Of a stretch of 57,446 nt of DNA, positions 25,597 through 34,489 are shown piece after piece; position 1 is the stretch's first letter, and the number at the start of each line of letters is the position of its first letter. The notes under the pieces were generated by a model, which saw only the letters and a program-made list of their open reading frames with translations, was not told the origin of the DNA and made no database searches. Both the position numbers and the translations under genes were made by a program. Origin of the DNA: an uncultured Flavobacteriales bacterium (lineage in GTDB: Bacteria; Bacteroidota; Bacteroidia; Flavobacteriales_D; Parvicellaceae); contig CAJQPO010000021.1 of assembly GCA_905480225.1 (NCBI GenBank), forward strand, positions 1 to 57,446, read 5' to 3'.

Positions 25597-26727
25597 TTAA
25601 TGGGCTATTGAGGAACTTGCAGTTGCTGTTAATTTATTATCCATTATTTGTTGAACCGATAGTTTTAATTCCTCGTAGTTGAAATCTGCTTCAAAACTAA
25701 CTTGGTAAGTCGAGTGTACATTTCCTTGGGTCTTACCCAGGATGTATTTTGCTTTGCCTAACTCTATAGATATGGGTGAATTTTCTGTATGAACGCTATA
25801 GTCAATATCACCTTTATTATCCAAAATATAAAAAACATGTTTATAATAAATTTGTCCAGTAGGCTTGTCAAATTTTTCGTATGCCTTGACTTGTTTACCA
25901 TCATATTCAAATTGATCAAAACAAAACATGGTTTCTAAGGTCCCTTTACCTTTATATCTTGCATGTGCAGCATAAAGCCTTCTTTTCAAAGGCTTCACTT
26001 TTTCATATTTTTTTTGACCGTAATAAGCTTGAATTAGTTTGGTCAATGTTTCCTGGTCATTGGGTTCAATTTCTATCAATTCTGTAAGTGCTATTTCTGC
26101 TTTGACAAAGTCTCTAAGTAGTAGCTCATGCAAGCCAATATTGAAAAGGCAATTGAGGTAAGACCTTGATTCCTTTGCAATTTTTTCTCGTGCTACATAA
26201 TAGCCAACAAGCGCTTCTCTAGGTTGATTTAAGTCATTATATACTTGCGGTATCATTAAATAGGACCTATCTGGGGAATTTAATTTTCCTGCAGAAGTAG
26301 TGTAGGCAAATAGTGCTTTCTTTAGCTTGTTCTGATTGTAAAAGGAATCCCCAAGACCGCAATAAGAATTTCCATTATTCGGATCTAATTCGATAGATTT
26401 TTGAAACGATTTACATCCTTTAACAAAATCTCCCATATAATTTTGGGTCATGCCTTTTATAAAAAAAGCTTTTGGATTTGTATTGTCTTTAGCAATTGAT
26501 TGATTCATGTATTTTAGGCAATTTGTATCGTCTTGCCTCATGTAATAGCACATCGCCAGATAATATAAATCTTCAGCGTCATATGTGTTTTCTTCCTTAG
26601 CGTATTTGCTTATGATCTCCTCAAATTGATCTTGGGAATAAAGTTCCTTTAAGTCAATTGATGTTGTGTTTTGACCAAATGCAATGCTGTTTATTATGAG
26701 AAATATAATGGAAGCAATATTTTTCAT
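25597..26727 (-). CDS. exported tetratricopeptide-repeat protein
   Basis: The 376-residue product has a signal peptide (residues 1-18, ending IAFGQ). A row of TPR units follows at about residues 50-240 (for example EDLYYLAMCYYMRQDDTNCLKYMNQSI, NSYCGLGDSFYNQNKLKKALFAYTTS, ALTELIEIEPNDQETLTKLIQAYYGQ). The last 120 residues are a beta-rich domain with a Lys/Tyr-rich surface and no motif I can name. TPR proteins of this type act as scaffolds in the periplasm or outer membrane. The small CxxC gene ends 24 bp upstream of its start. Confidence 0.85.
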   Translation of the reverse strand: MKNIASIIFLIINSIAFGQNTTSIDLKELYSQDQFEEIISKYAKEENTYDAEDLYYLAMCYYMRQDDTNCLKYMNQSIAKDNTNPKAFFIKGMTQNYMGDFVKGCKSFQKSIELDPNNGNSYCGLGDSFYNQNKLKKALFAYTTSAGKLNSPDRSYLMIPQVYNDLNQPREALVGYYVAREKIAKESRSYLNCLFNIGLHELLLRDFVKAEIALTELIEIEPNDQETLTKLIQAYYGQKKYEKVKPLKRRLYAAHARYKGKGTLETMFCFDQFEYDGKQVKAYEKFDKPTGQIYYKHVFYILDNKGDIDYSVHTENSPISIELGKAKYILGKTQGNVHSTYQVSFEADFNYEELKLSVQQIMDNKLTATASSSIAH

Positions 26728-26751
26728 GAAATCATTATTTGTTCTAAATAT

Positions 26752-27105
26752 TCATTTAACATCTACAATTGACTTTAATTTACGGGTTAGCTCATTAACA
26801 TCATTCAGTTTAGCAATTTCTTTGGCATTTAATAAAGGTTTTAGAGAATCTGATGTGCGCGTGTATATAATCGGGTATTCATCCTTTAGACCATATTTTT
26901 GCTCAAAGTCTTCTATGTGATGAAATTCGATTTTGAAATTTGATTCTTGTAAAAAAGTGGTCCAATCTTCCCGCTCTCCAAAGTGTCCGTGTGTTAGAGC
27001 ACATAGATCACAAGGGTAGGTTGCGGGGCTGATAATTTTATGCGCGAAATCGAACATTTTATGGATGCGATTTGCCTTGGCATTATATACAAATACAAGT
27101 TGCAA
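26752..27105 (-). CDS. conserved hypothetical protein with CDLC motif, 117 aa
   Basis: The protein starts LVFVYNAKANRIHKMFDFAHKIISPATYPCDLCALTHGHFGERE and continues with WTTFLQESNFKIEFHHIEDFEQKYG. The N-terminal YNA-x-(n)-DFAHKI-S-P-x-TY-x-CDLCALT-x-G pattern is one I remember from small uncharacterised proteins in several phyla, but I know no function. The CxxC pair and nearby His residues could bind a metal or act as a redox pair. There is no signal peptide, so it is cytoplasmic and not an obvious thioredoxin. It probably shares a transcript with the TPR gene. Confidence 0.7.
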   Translation of the reverse strand: MQLVFVYNAKANRIHKMFDFAHKIISPATYPCDLCALTHGHFGEREDWTTFLQESNFKIEFHHIEDFEQKYGLKDEYPIIYTRTSDSLKPLLNAKEIAKLNDVNELTRKLKSIVDVK

Positions 27106-27205
27106 GATGCGTTTAAGTTAGCTCATCAATTCTACATCGCCAATTTTTTCTTTGTAAAGAAAGGTGAAATAGGAAAGAGCGTGAATGATTCAAGTAGAAA
27201 GGGGA

Positions 27206-28939
27206 CTAATTAGGAATTCTTTTTAAGGCTACAAAACCTCCTTTTTGCATTACTTTTTGAAAGTGATTGTATTTTTCTGGAGTATAAAAATTTGATTTCA
27301 TTACAAAATAAACAGGTTTATCAATGGGGCCATCAATAAGCCATTTTTGTATGTTCATCTGATACGTTAACCTACTTTCATTCTTTAATTCACTGATTTT
27401 AGTATACCCGAGATTGCGCAACACCTGTTTTTTGTGTGTATATAAAGCCGCTGTAGAATCCAACGGTTGCGTTTTTGCATAAAAATAATGTGCATAGCTT
27501 TTGTGGTGAAGTGGCCAGATATAGACATCTTTGTCTTGTAGAGATTTATAAAAATCAATAGCTGGTTTTTGAACATAGCTTTCTATTTTGGGTAACAGTA
27601 TGGTGTTTGAAGCAATCATCATAAATGAAACTCCAATCGCGTTGGTAACAACAAAGTGAATAATCTTTTTTCGAAACAACTGCCGGATAGCCATAATTAC
27701 CAAAATTCCAAAAATAACACCAATCCCTATTTCATATCCACTCCAATTTACTTCTGTAGAAATTCCATCAAGGATGAACGGATCTTTCATGTATGGAAAT
27801 AGCCATGATTCTTTATTCATTGCGGCTATAGGAATTAAAGTGATTACCATTGAGAATAGAATGCCCATTATTGTAATGAACCAGATAATCCATTTACTCA
27901 TTTTCTCTTTTCCCCGATCAACCTGATAGAGGTAATATGCTGCCATAAATGATAATGGCAAATAGGCCATTGATGAATAATGAATAATTTTTGTGGAAAC
28001 CAGTGAGAATAAAACCAAAACGACCCAAAATAGCGTTGTCATCCAGCTTCTAAAATTTAGTTTGTCTTCTAAATACTTACTTCCAAAAAGATTGCCCAAA
28101 GCTAAAAGGGAAATGGGGAAACAGCCTAATAATATTACTACGAAATGGTAATAAAAAGGTTGTTGATGTCCAGCTGAAGCGCCACCTTCGGTTCCCAATA
28201 ATAACTCAATTTGGTAGGCAAGAAATTCACCTAAAAACCAAGGACCATTTTTTATTGTTTCGTAGCCAAACCATAAAAATGAAGTTAAAAATGCAACCAA
28301 AGCAAAGAGAAATAAGCTCTTTATTGATGCGATTGGTTTAAACCGATTAATCGCCCAAAAAATAACAGTTGTTAGGATTAAGATTAATAGCGCAACAGGG
28401 CCTTTTGTGATGATTGCCAGGCCAATAAAAAACCCTGAAATTGCTGCATGGTTTTTTGCAATTTTATGATTGGCTTCCTCCACAGTTCTAATCAAATAAT
28501 AGATTGCAGTAAAAATGAACAGATTGAAAGTCGGGTCGATGATACCACTACGCATATAAAGATGTGGCAGTATCGATCCAATGTAAAGGAGAGTCCAGAT
28601 TAATCCGAACCTCTCGTTGTATAATTTTTTTCCGATAGAGAAAATTAAAAGCAGGGTAATTATACCAATGACTGCATTTGGGAATCTGGCACCAAATTCA
28701 TTTATTCCGAAAAAGGACATGCTGATACTTTGAATCCAAAAAAACAATGGCGGCTTTTCCCAAAATGGTTCAAAATTAATTTGATTTTGGAAATAGTTGC
28801 CTGTGATCATCATTTCTCGTGATGATTCCGCGAAATTAATTTCATCCCAATCAAATAGGTGTACACCTCCTAAAAAAGGCAATAAAATTAAAGCGCCGAG
28901 CACGACGATTAGAATTTGTTTATTGTATTTCGAAATCAA
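27206..28939 (-). CDS. ArnT/PMT-like membrane glycosyltransferase (GT39/GT83 superfamily)
   Basis: The 577-residue protein has about eleven membrane spans and the first-loop catalytic motif FDWDEINFAESSREM, as in polyprenyl-phosphate-sugar transferases such as ArnT and PMT. GARFPNAVIG and EKPPLFFWIQ close to it are also typical. These enzymes take sugar from a lipid-phosphate donor and transfer it to lipid A, protein or glycan on the periplasmic side. The start is TTG 28939, whose last bases overlap the PAP2 stop (TTGA), so translation is coupled. Preceded by PAP2 and GT2, it forms a self-contained lipid-linked sugar module. Acceptor unknown. Confidence 0.9.
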   Translation of the reverse strand: MISKYNKQILIVVLGALILLPFLGGVHLFDWDEINFAESSREMMITGNYFQNQINFEPFWEKPPLFFWIQSISMSFFGINEFGARFPNAVIGIITLLLIFSIGKKLYNERFGLIWTLLYIGSILPHLYMRSGIIDPTFNLFIFTAIYYLIRTVEEANHKIAKNHAAISGFFIGLAIITKGPVALLILILTTVIFWAINRFKPIASIKSLFLFALVAFLTSFLWFGYETIKNGPWFLGEFLAYQIELLLGTEGGASAGHQQPFYYHFVVILLGCFPISLLALGNLFGSKYLEDKLNFRSWMTTLFWVVLVLFSLVSTKIIHYSSMAYLPLSFMAAYYLYQVDRGKEKMSKWIIWFITIMGILFSMVITLIPIAAMNKESWLFPYMKDPFILDGISTEVNWSGYEIGIGVIFGILVIMAIRQLFRKKIIHFVVTNAIGVSFMMIASNTILLPKIESYVQKPAIDFYKSLQDKDVYIWPLHHKSYAHYFYAKTQPLDSTAALYTHKKQVLRNLGYTKISELKNESRLTYQMNIQKWLIDGPIDKPVYFVMKSNFYTPEKYNHFQKVMQKGGFVALKRIPN

Positions 28940-29595
28940 AGTGATTGTTTCAATAATGATTGATTACCCCATTTCCCGAATTGTTTATCCTTGAGCCAGG
29001 CATAAAATAACAAAGAGCAAACGGTACCTATTGCAGCTCCAACTAATATATCTGTTGGAAAATGTTGACACAAATAGGCTCGGCTATACCCAATTATAAT
29101 CGCCATAAAACAAAAGAGAAAGCCCAGGTATTTTTTTTCAAGCCAAATTAAACTCAACAAACAGAACACGGCAAAAGCAGCAGTAGAATGACCTGATGGA
29201 AAAGAAAAACTACTATGGAGATCAACACCGTCGACCAGGTTTAATTGATTTATTGAGTCTTGGAATACAACACTCGGCCTGGGGTAGTTAAAAACCCATC
29301 TTTTTAATATTTGAGTTATGGCTGCAGAGCTTAAAAAACTAAAAGCAGCGATGAAGCCCCATTTAAATCTAAATCCAAATAACAGAATAGCTATACCAAA
29401 TGCAAACCATCCTCCACCAATATGAGTTGCATATTTGAAAACGACATCAAAAGTAGGATTGTGAGAAGCATTTATCATTTTAAAAAGACCTGAATCACCG
29501 TGGTTGTAAATTAAATAAAACCATGAAAAGGTAAATACGATGAAGACTCTAAAAAATAGAGAAATAGCGAGGATCTGTTTGAGGTTGTTTAGCAT
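28936..29595 (-). CDS. PAP2-family membrane phosphatase
   Basis: A PAP2-superfamily lipid phosphatase with all three motifs: C1 KRWVFNYPRPS, C2 SFPSGHS, C3 SRAYLCQHFPTD. About six membrane spans are visible. It probably removes phosphate from a polyprenyl or lipid phosphate on the periplasmic face. I chose ATG 29595, which overlaps the GT2 stop by one base (TAATG). A GTG at 29616 would add seven residues (MAIIKKV) and overlap GT2 by 22 bases. The gene lies between GT2 and the ArnT-like transferase with overlaps on both sides. Its likely task is recycling the lipid carrier of those enzymes, though it could also dephosphorylate lipid A. Confidence 0.9.
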   Translation of the reverse strand: MLNNLKQILAISLFFRVFIVFTFSWFYLIYNHGDSGLFKMINASHNPTFDVVFKYATHIGGGWFAFGIAILLFGFRFKWGFIAAFSFLSSAAITQILKRWVFNYPRPSVVFQDSINQLNLVDGVDLHSSFSFPSGHSTAAFAVFCLLSLIWLEKKYLGFLFCFMAIIIGYSRAYLCQHFPTDILVGAAIGTVCSLLFYAWLKDKQFGKWGNQSLLKQSL

Positions 29596-30338
29596 TACTT
29601 TTTTAATAATCGCCACTTCATTAGGCCAATCCTTGTTAGGAAGTGTCTTACCGAAGTACTTAGGACGCCTAGGCCATAAGTAACACTTCTACTAAAATTA
29701 ATTGAGGACGCTTCTTCAAAATATTTGGTTGGACAGGTAACCTCTGCAATATCGAAATTAGCATATACAATTTGAGACAACATTTGATTGTCAAAAACGA
29801 AATCGTCAGAATTATCATTGAACTTAATGTACTCTAAAACTTCCTTCGAAAAAGCCCTATAACCAGTATGGTATTCTGATAACTTTTGTCCAATTAAAAT
29901 ATTTTGGGTTAGCGTTAACAATCGATTCGCGATGTATTTGTATTTAGGCATGCCTCCTTTTAAGGCTCCCTTTCCGAGTATCCTAGAACCAAGAACGACA
30001 GGGTAGACGTCGTTTGCAATTAAAAAAGACATACTTTCAATTAGCTTGGGGGTATATTGGTAGTCTGGATGAAGCATAATGACAATGTCAGCGCCAATTT
30101 CCAGTGCTTTGTTGTAGCATGTTTTTTGATTCCCACCATATCCTCTGTTTTCTTGGTGACGAATTACATGATTAACACCAATCTTATTTGCCAAAGAAGC
30201 TGTATTGTCTGTTCCATGATCATCTACAAGGATAACTTCGTCTACAATATCGAAAGGAATTTCATTGTAGGTCTTCTCTAATGTTTCTTCAGCATTATAA
30301 GCAGGCATTACGACGACGAGTTTTTTTCCTTTAATCAT
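29595..30338 (-). CDS. family 2 glycosyltransferase (polyprenyl-phosphate sugar synthase-like)
   Basis: The GT-A enzyme of 247 residues starts MIKGKKLVVVMPAYNAEETL at ATG 30338; a frame from 30389 would add 17 unmatched residues. Key features are the DEVILVDDHGTDNT nucleotide-binding loop (D39, D40), VNHVIRHQENRGYGGNQKTCYNKAL and the second acidic site IVIMLHPDYQY. The SEYHTGYRAFSKEVLEYI and DDFVFDNQML patterns match dolichyl/polyprenyl-phosphate hexose synthases. No long membrane anchor is seen, so it works at the cytoplasmic face. Overlap with PAP2 (TAATG) means coupled translation. Confidence 0.92.
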   Translation of the reverse strand: MIKGKKLVVVMPAYNAEETLEKTYNEIPFDIVDEVILVDDHGTDNTASLANKIGVNHVIRHQENRGYGGNQKTCYNKALEIGADIVIMLHPDYQYTPKLIESMSFLIANDVYPVVLGSRILGKGALKGGMPKYKYIANRLLTLTQNILIGQKLSEYHTGYRAFSKEVLEYIKFNDNSDDFVFDNQMLSQIVYANFDIAEVTCPTKYFEEASSINFSRSVTYGLGVLSTSVRHFLTRIGLMKWRLLKK

Positions 30339-30434
30339 GGCAATTTTCAATAAATAATGAAATCTATTTTTGATTGATTCGAAGCGCAAAGGTAGTATTT
30401 CGGTGCAGAATAGTGCAATAAAATCTAACCTTCG

Positions 30435-30442
30435 TATCTTTG
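30435..30442 (+). promoter_or_regulatory. -7 element of rnpB
   Basis: TATCTTTG is a perfect TAnnTTTG box located 2-5 bases before the 5' end of the predicted RNA. No clear TTG is seen at the -33 distance. Confidence 0.55.
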
Positions 30443-30444
30443 CA

Positions 30445-30820
30445 ATGCAAACTGGCTTATCGCGTTATGAAGTAAATTTTTAATGAGGAAAGTCCGGGCA
30501 GCAAAGAGCAACATACTTCCTAACGGGAAGGGGCTTATTGAATATTCAATAAGTTACAGATAGTGCCACAGAGAATAGACTGCCTATGTTGAGTTTTCTC
30601 AACAGGCGAGCGTGAAACGGTGAGGTAAGAGCTCACCAGTACAATTGGTGACAATTGTAGCTAGGTAAACCTTATGTGCTGAAAAACCAAATATACCAGG
30701 GCTTGAAGATTGCTCGTTTGATCCTGGAGGGTAGGTTGCTTGAGGTTATCAGTAATGGTAATCCTAGATAAATGATAAGCATTTCGAAAGAAAAACAGAA
30801 CCCGGCTTATAGGTTTGTGT
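30445..30820 (+). ncRNA. rnpB: RNase P RNA (class A)
   Basis: The catalytic RNA of RNase P, which trims the 5' leader from tRNA precursors. The conserved block GAGGAAAGTCCGGGC lies at 30485-30499 and its partner ACAGAACCCGGC at 30795-30806. The outer P1 helix can be drawn by pairing 30445-30453 with 30812-30820. The internal GAGCGTGAAACGGTGAGGTAAGAGCTCACC region is also typical. No protein frame of any length crosses it. A TAnnTTTG box is directly upstream and a terminator stem follows. End points are set by P1 and may be off by a few bases. Confidence 0.95.
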
Positions 30821-30825
30821 AAAAT

Positions 30826-30851
30826 GAAGGGCTTCCGAATGGAAGCCCTTC
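30826..30851. terminator. bidirectional terminator, rnpB / serine-hydrolase-like gene
   Basis: A perfect 11-bp stem (30826-30836 with 30841-30851) with a GAAT loop. It lies between the 3' end of rnpB and the stop codon of the convergent gene. The flanking T content is moderate in both directions, better on the minus strand. Confidence 0.75.
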
Positions 30852-30852
30852 G

Positions 30853-32514
30853 TCATTTCATGCGTTCAAAACGAATGTTGTTAGCCCTTTTTTTGTTAAT
30901 GAATAAACTTTCATTAGTAAATTCGATAACCATTGCTTCACTTGAGTTCCAAAAATAATTTCTGTTTAACTTTTCTAACTTTTGTTTTTGAAACCATCCA
31001 GTTTTAATAAGTAAATCAGGAGTTTCAGAGATTTCTCGTATCCGAATTTTTTTTCTTAATTCTTTACTAAAATAATTTCCGCACCAAATGCTGCTTGCTT
31101 CGGAGAGGCTTGTGTCTGTCTTCATTTTGATATAAATGGTCGGTGATTTACGCCATTGATATCGAATTGGATCTCCACGGTTATCAGTTCTGAATACAAC
31201 ATCACCGTTATTCTCAGTGCCAAATTGAATTTGATTCGCCTTTAATCTTTCTGGATTATAGAGTTTTACATCCTTTTGACCATTCTTAATCATGGAAATG
31301 CAATATAAATCTTCTTCTAATTCTATGATTTTCTGTATGATAGACTTGGTATGCAAATCGATGAAAATATTTTCAAATTGTTGCAACGAAATGCTGGTAT
31401 CTCGTTGTAAGTGCCTTTTTTTCGTTGGTGCAGTTTGGGAAAGAAGTTCAGTTTGTATTTTTTTGGCCATTGCTTTAGCTTGGTATTGGTCAGAATTAGA
31501 CCAAACAAGGATTGACAGGTTAATAGCAGGCATCCGAATATAAAACGAGCTAAAATTATCCCAATAACCAAAGTGCTCAAAAGAAGTAATTTCGTTGATG
31601 TATTTTTTTTGTAATCCCTTACTATAGAATGATTTCCTTCCGTTATTTAGGTAGTACTCAGCTTGTAAATCAGTTATAAGATTTGGATTGCGGTTGCCAA
31701 GCTGATTATTGTAAAAATTCTGATCCCATTTGTATAGATCGTTTAGTGTAGTCCAAAGTTGGCCATCACCAATCAGTTCACTTGGACTATGAGTTTTTGT
31801 ATAGCGGTTCTTCTTTTTTACCCACTTATAGGAATAGGCGTTTTCTAAAGGTCCTTTAGAGATTGAACAACCGAAAGTAGTATTATGCATAGCTAAAGGT
31901 TCGAATATATTAGCGTGTGCAAAATCTTTCAAAGATTTCCCGCTTACATTCTCTACAATTTCCGCCAGTAATACATAACCCGAGTTGATATTGGCAAAGC
32001 CATCTCCTGGGTAAAACCCCAATTGCTTTTGATTGTTTAGGTCTGCCCAAAATTGTTTTTTTGTAAAGTATCTAGGCTTGTATTTATTTTTAATTAAAAG
32101 CAAACCTAGATAGTCTCTAATACCGCTTTGGTGACTCAATAAATGATTTATTGTGATTTTGGTGCGCAGTTTTGGAAAACTTGGCAAATATTGAGTAATT
32201 GAATCAGATAGTGCTAATTTTCCTTGCTCCTTCAGTATAAGAATACACATTGCTGTGAACTGTTTGGCTAAATCACATGCGTTGAAAACAGTTTCTGGTG
32301 AAATACGAATGCGTTTTTTTACATTGGCATATCCTTTACTTGCTTCATAAATTATATTTCCATTGTGAATGATGCTGGCACCGAAACCAGGTGTATTGTA
32401 ACTTTTATCTAGTTTCAATATTTGGTCTAGCATTGCTGGCTGGCAATTTATTTGCCCCGTTACGCCTGATATCGAAAGGAAGATAAAACTACTCAGAGAT
32501 AAAAAACACCTCAT
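30853..32514 (-). CDS. beta-lactamase-fold serine hydrolase homologue, catalytic Ser lost
   Basis: The 553-residue protein has a signal peptide (residues 1-20, ending SISGVTGQ) and the class C beta-lactamase / penicillin-binding-protein fold. Markers are GFGASIIHNGNIIYEASKGYANV, INHLLSHQSGIRDY and DGQLWTTLNDLYKWDQ. Yet the SxxK nucleophile site reads D81-L-A-K84 (in FNACDLAKQFTA), and the Y-x-N site reads N175-I-N177 (PGDGFANINSGY). The HxG element (H314, G316) survives. Loss of both Ser and Tyr suggests a non-catalytic binding or scaffold protein, or a changed chemistry. The codons are unambiguous (GAT for D81). After the fold, about 220 residues form a beta-rich domain as in other members. 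It is convergent with rnpB. Confidence 0.85.
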   Translation of the reverse strand: MRCFLSLSSFIFLSISGVTGQINCQPAMLDQILKLDKSYNTPGFGASIIHNGNIIYEASKGYANVKKRIRISPETVFNACDLAKQFTAMCILILKEQGKLALSDSITQYLPSFPKLRTKITINHLLSHQSGIRDYLGLLLIKNKYKPRYFTKKQFWADLNNQKQLGFYPGDGFANINSGYVLLAEIVENVSGKSLKDFAHANIFEPLAMHNTTFGCSISKGPLENAYSYKWVKKKNRYTKTHSPSELIGDGQLWTTLNDLYKWDQNFYNNQLGNRNPNLITDLQAEYYLNNGRKSFYSKGLQKKYINEITSFEHFGYWDNFSSFYIRMPAINLSILVWSNSDQYQAKAMAKKIQTELLSQTAPTKKRHLQRDTSISLQQFENIFIDLHTKSIIQKIIELEEDLYCISMIKNGQKDVKLYNPERLKANQIQFGTENNGDVVFRTDNRGDPIRYQWRKSPTIYIKMKTDTSLSEASSIWCGNYFSKELRKKIRIREISETPDLLIKTGWFQKQKLEKLNRNYFWNSSEAMVIEFTNESLFINKKRANNIRFERMK

Positions 32515-32676
32515 AAATCAGTAAAGATTTTTGGTTAAAATAAGCAGGAAAAATCCGTTAAAGAGTACAATCGAAAAATCCAAGGCCAATGTAATTAATT
32601 ATTAGACTATTTTATCTTTATTAAGATGATTTTGTGACAAGTACATTGGGTTTACATCAATCAATAATGATGTCTG

Positions 32677-32708
32677 TTGATTCAGTTAAATTAATTGAAC
32701 TACCTTTG
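32677..32708 (+). promoter_or_regulatory. Bacteroidota-type promoter of the DEAD-box helicase gene
   Basis: TTG (32677-32679) is followed by 21 bases and then TACCTTTG (32701-32708), a perfect TAnnTTTG box. It leaves a leader of about 38 bases before ATG 32751. Confidence 0.6.
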
Positions 32709-32750
32709 CAGCCGCTGTTAAAGTCCGAACGACAGTTTAAATAGAAAGAG

Positions 32751-34478
32751 ATGACATTTAGTGAATTAGGTTTGAGCAGCGAGGTGCTACAAGCCTTAAG
32801 TGAGTTAGGATTCGAAAGTCCTACGCCAATTCAAGAAAAAGCAATTCCCAATTTATTGGATGAAGGTGCTGATTTAGTTGGTTTAGCCCAGACCGGTACA
32901 GGTAAAACAGCTGCCTTTGGTATCCCTATGATAGAACGCGTTGACCTGGATGTCCGTTCAGTGCAGGGACTCGTGATTTGTCCTACTAGGGAGCTTTGCA
33001 TGCAAATCACCGATGATATTCGTAAATATGCTAAGTACAAAAATCTTAGGATCACGGCCATTTATGGTGGTGCTAGTATTGATAGACAAGCGAAAGACAT
33101 TAAAAAGGGTACCCATATTGTTGTTGCTACGCCAGGCCGTTTGATTGATATGATAGGAAGGCGTTTGGTGAAAATTAAAGATGTAAATACCGTTGTTCTT
33201 GATGAAGCCGATGAGATGCTCAATATGGGTTTCAAAGAGGATATTGACAAAATTCTTGAGAATACTCCAATAGAAAGAAATACTTGGTTGTTTTCTGCAA
33301 CAATGCCAAAAGAGGTGGCTAGAATTGCAAAGAACTACATGAATCAGCCACTTGAAATTTCTGTTGGAAATAAAAATGAAAGCGCGGCAAACGTAACGCA
33401 TGCATATTACATTGTTAATGAGCGGGACCGTTATTATGCGTTGAAAAGACTATTGGACTATAATCCAGATATTTTTGGATTGGTATTTTGCCGTACACGA
33501 AGAGAGACGCAACAGGTCGCATCTAACTTGATTAGAGACGGATATAACGCCGAAGCATTGCATGGCGAGTTATCTCAGCAACAGCGTGATAGTGTAATGG
33601 GGAAATTTCGAGAGAGAGTAACTCAGATTTTGGTTGCAACTGACGTGGCTGCGCGGGGTATTGACGTGAGTGACATAACGCACGTAATTAATTACAACCT
33701 ACCTGATGAAGTGGAGAACTACACGCACAGGTCCGGCAGAACGGCAAGAGCTGGTAAGTATGGAGAGTCCTTGGTGCTGATTAATACTCGAGAATCGGGC
33801 AAAATAAATCGGATTGAAAAAATCATTGGAAAAAAATTCGAAAAGAGAAACATTCCAGAAGGTGAAGACATTTGTGAAAAACAGTTGATGAAGCTGGTAG
33901 ATGAAGTAGTTGCTACTGAAATCAATAAAAAAGCGATGTCTAAATATGAGGAAATCATATATGAAAAACTAGGAGGGATGGAGATTGAAGATTTGGTCCA
34001 TAAATTTTTAAGTATGGAGTTCAATCGATTCTTGGATTATTATAAAAATTCAAAAGATCTAAACGCGAAAGCGGGAAAAGCATCGGACAGAGGTTCTAGA
34101 AAGGGAGATCGAAACATCAAAGGAGACACGCAACGATTTTTCATTAACAAGGGCCGTATGGATAATATCAATCCTGGAGCATTGGTTCGAGCTATTTGTG
34201 ATCATGCAAAAATCTCTTCTGGTCAAATTGGAGAAATAGATATCATGCGAGAATTTTCATTTTTTGAAATTGAAAAAGATTCTGCAGCTTCTGTTCTTTC
34301 GAAAATGAATGGCGTTGAAATAGATGGGGATGCGGTTAAAGTAGAATTGGCAGGACCAAGAAAAGGTGGTGACCGATCAAGACAGCGACGATCAAATAAT
34401 AGTGGTCCTTCAGGACATAATAGAAGAAACAGTGGTGGAGGTCGTCGGGATGGTGGCCATGGAAGAAGAAGAAGATAG
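32751..34478 (+). CDS. deaD: DEAD-box RNA helicase (DeaD/CsdA type)
   Basis: ATP-dependent RNA helicase that acts in ribosome assembly and RNA turnover, often induced by cold. The Q motif is near residues 18-30 (GFESPTPIQ), motif I AQTGTGKT at 46-53, DEAD at 151-154, SAT in FSATMPKEV, and motif VI HRSGRTARAG. A C-terminal DbpA-type RNA-binding domain spans about 455-530 (FFINKGRMDNINPGALVRAI). The tail is rich in Arg, Gly and Ser (GGDRSRQRRSNNSGPSGHNR), as often in DeaD. Length 575 is average. It has its own promoter and ends 11 bp before the convergent beta-mannosidase gene, with no terminator seen. Confidence 0.95.
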   Translation: MTFSELGLSSEVLQALSELGFESPTPIQEKAIPNLLDEGADLVGLAQTGTGKTAAFGIPMIERVDLDVRSVQGLVICPTRELCMQITDDIRKYAKYKNLRITAIYGGASIDRQAKDIKKGTHIVVATPGRLIDMIGRRLVKIKDVNTVVLDEADEMLNMGFKEDIDKILENTPIERNTWLFSATMPKEVARIAKNYMNQPLEISVGNKNESAANVTHAYYIVNERDRYYALKRLLDYNPDIFGLVFCRTRRETQQVASNLIRDGYNAEALHGELSQQQRDSVMGKFRERVTQILVATDVAARGIDVSDITHVINYNLPDEVENYTHRSGRTARAGKYGESLVLINTRESGKINRIEKIIGKKFEKRNIPEGEDICEKQLMKLVDEVVATEINKKAMSKYEEIIYEKLGGMEIEDLVHKFLSMEFNRFLDYYKNSKDLNAKAGKASDRGSRKGDRNIKGDTQRFFINKGRMDNINPGALVRAICDHAKISSGQIGEIDIMREFSFFEIEKDSAASVLSKMNGVEIDGDAVKVELAGPRKGGDRSRQRRSNNSGPSGHNRRNSGGGRRDGGHGRRRR

Positions 34479-34489
34479 AATCTCCTAAG

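Noticed and set aside
29596-29616. GTG start for the PAP2 phosphatase
   Set aside because: An ATG overlapping the GT2 stop (TAATG) gives a better coupled start; the extra seven residues add nothing recognisable.
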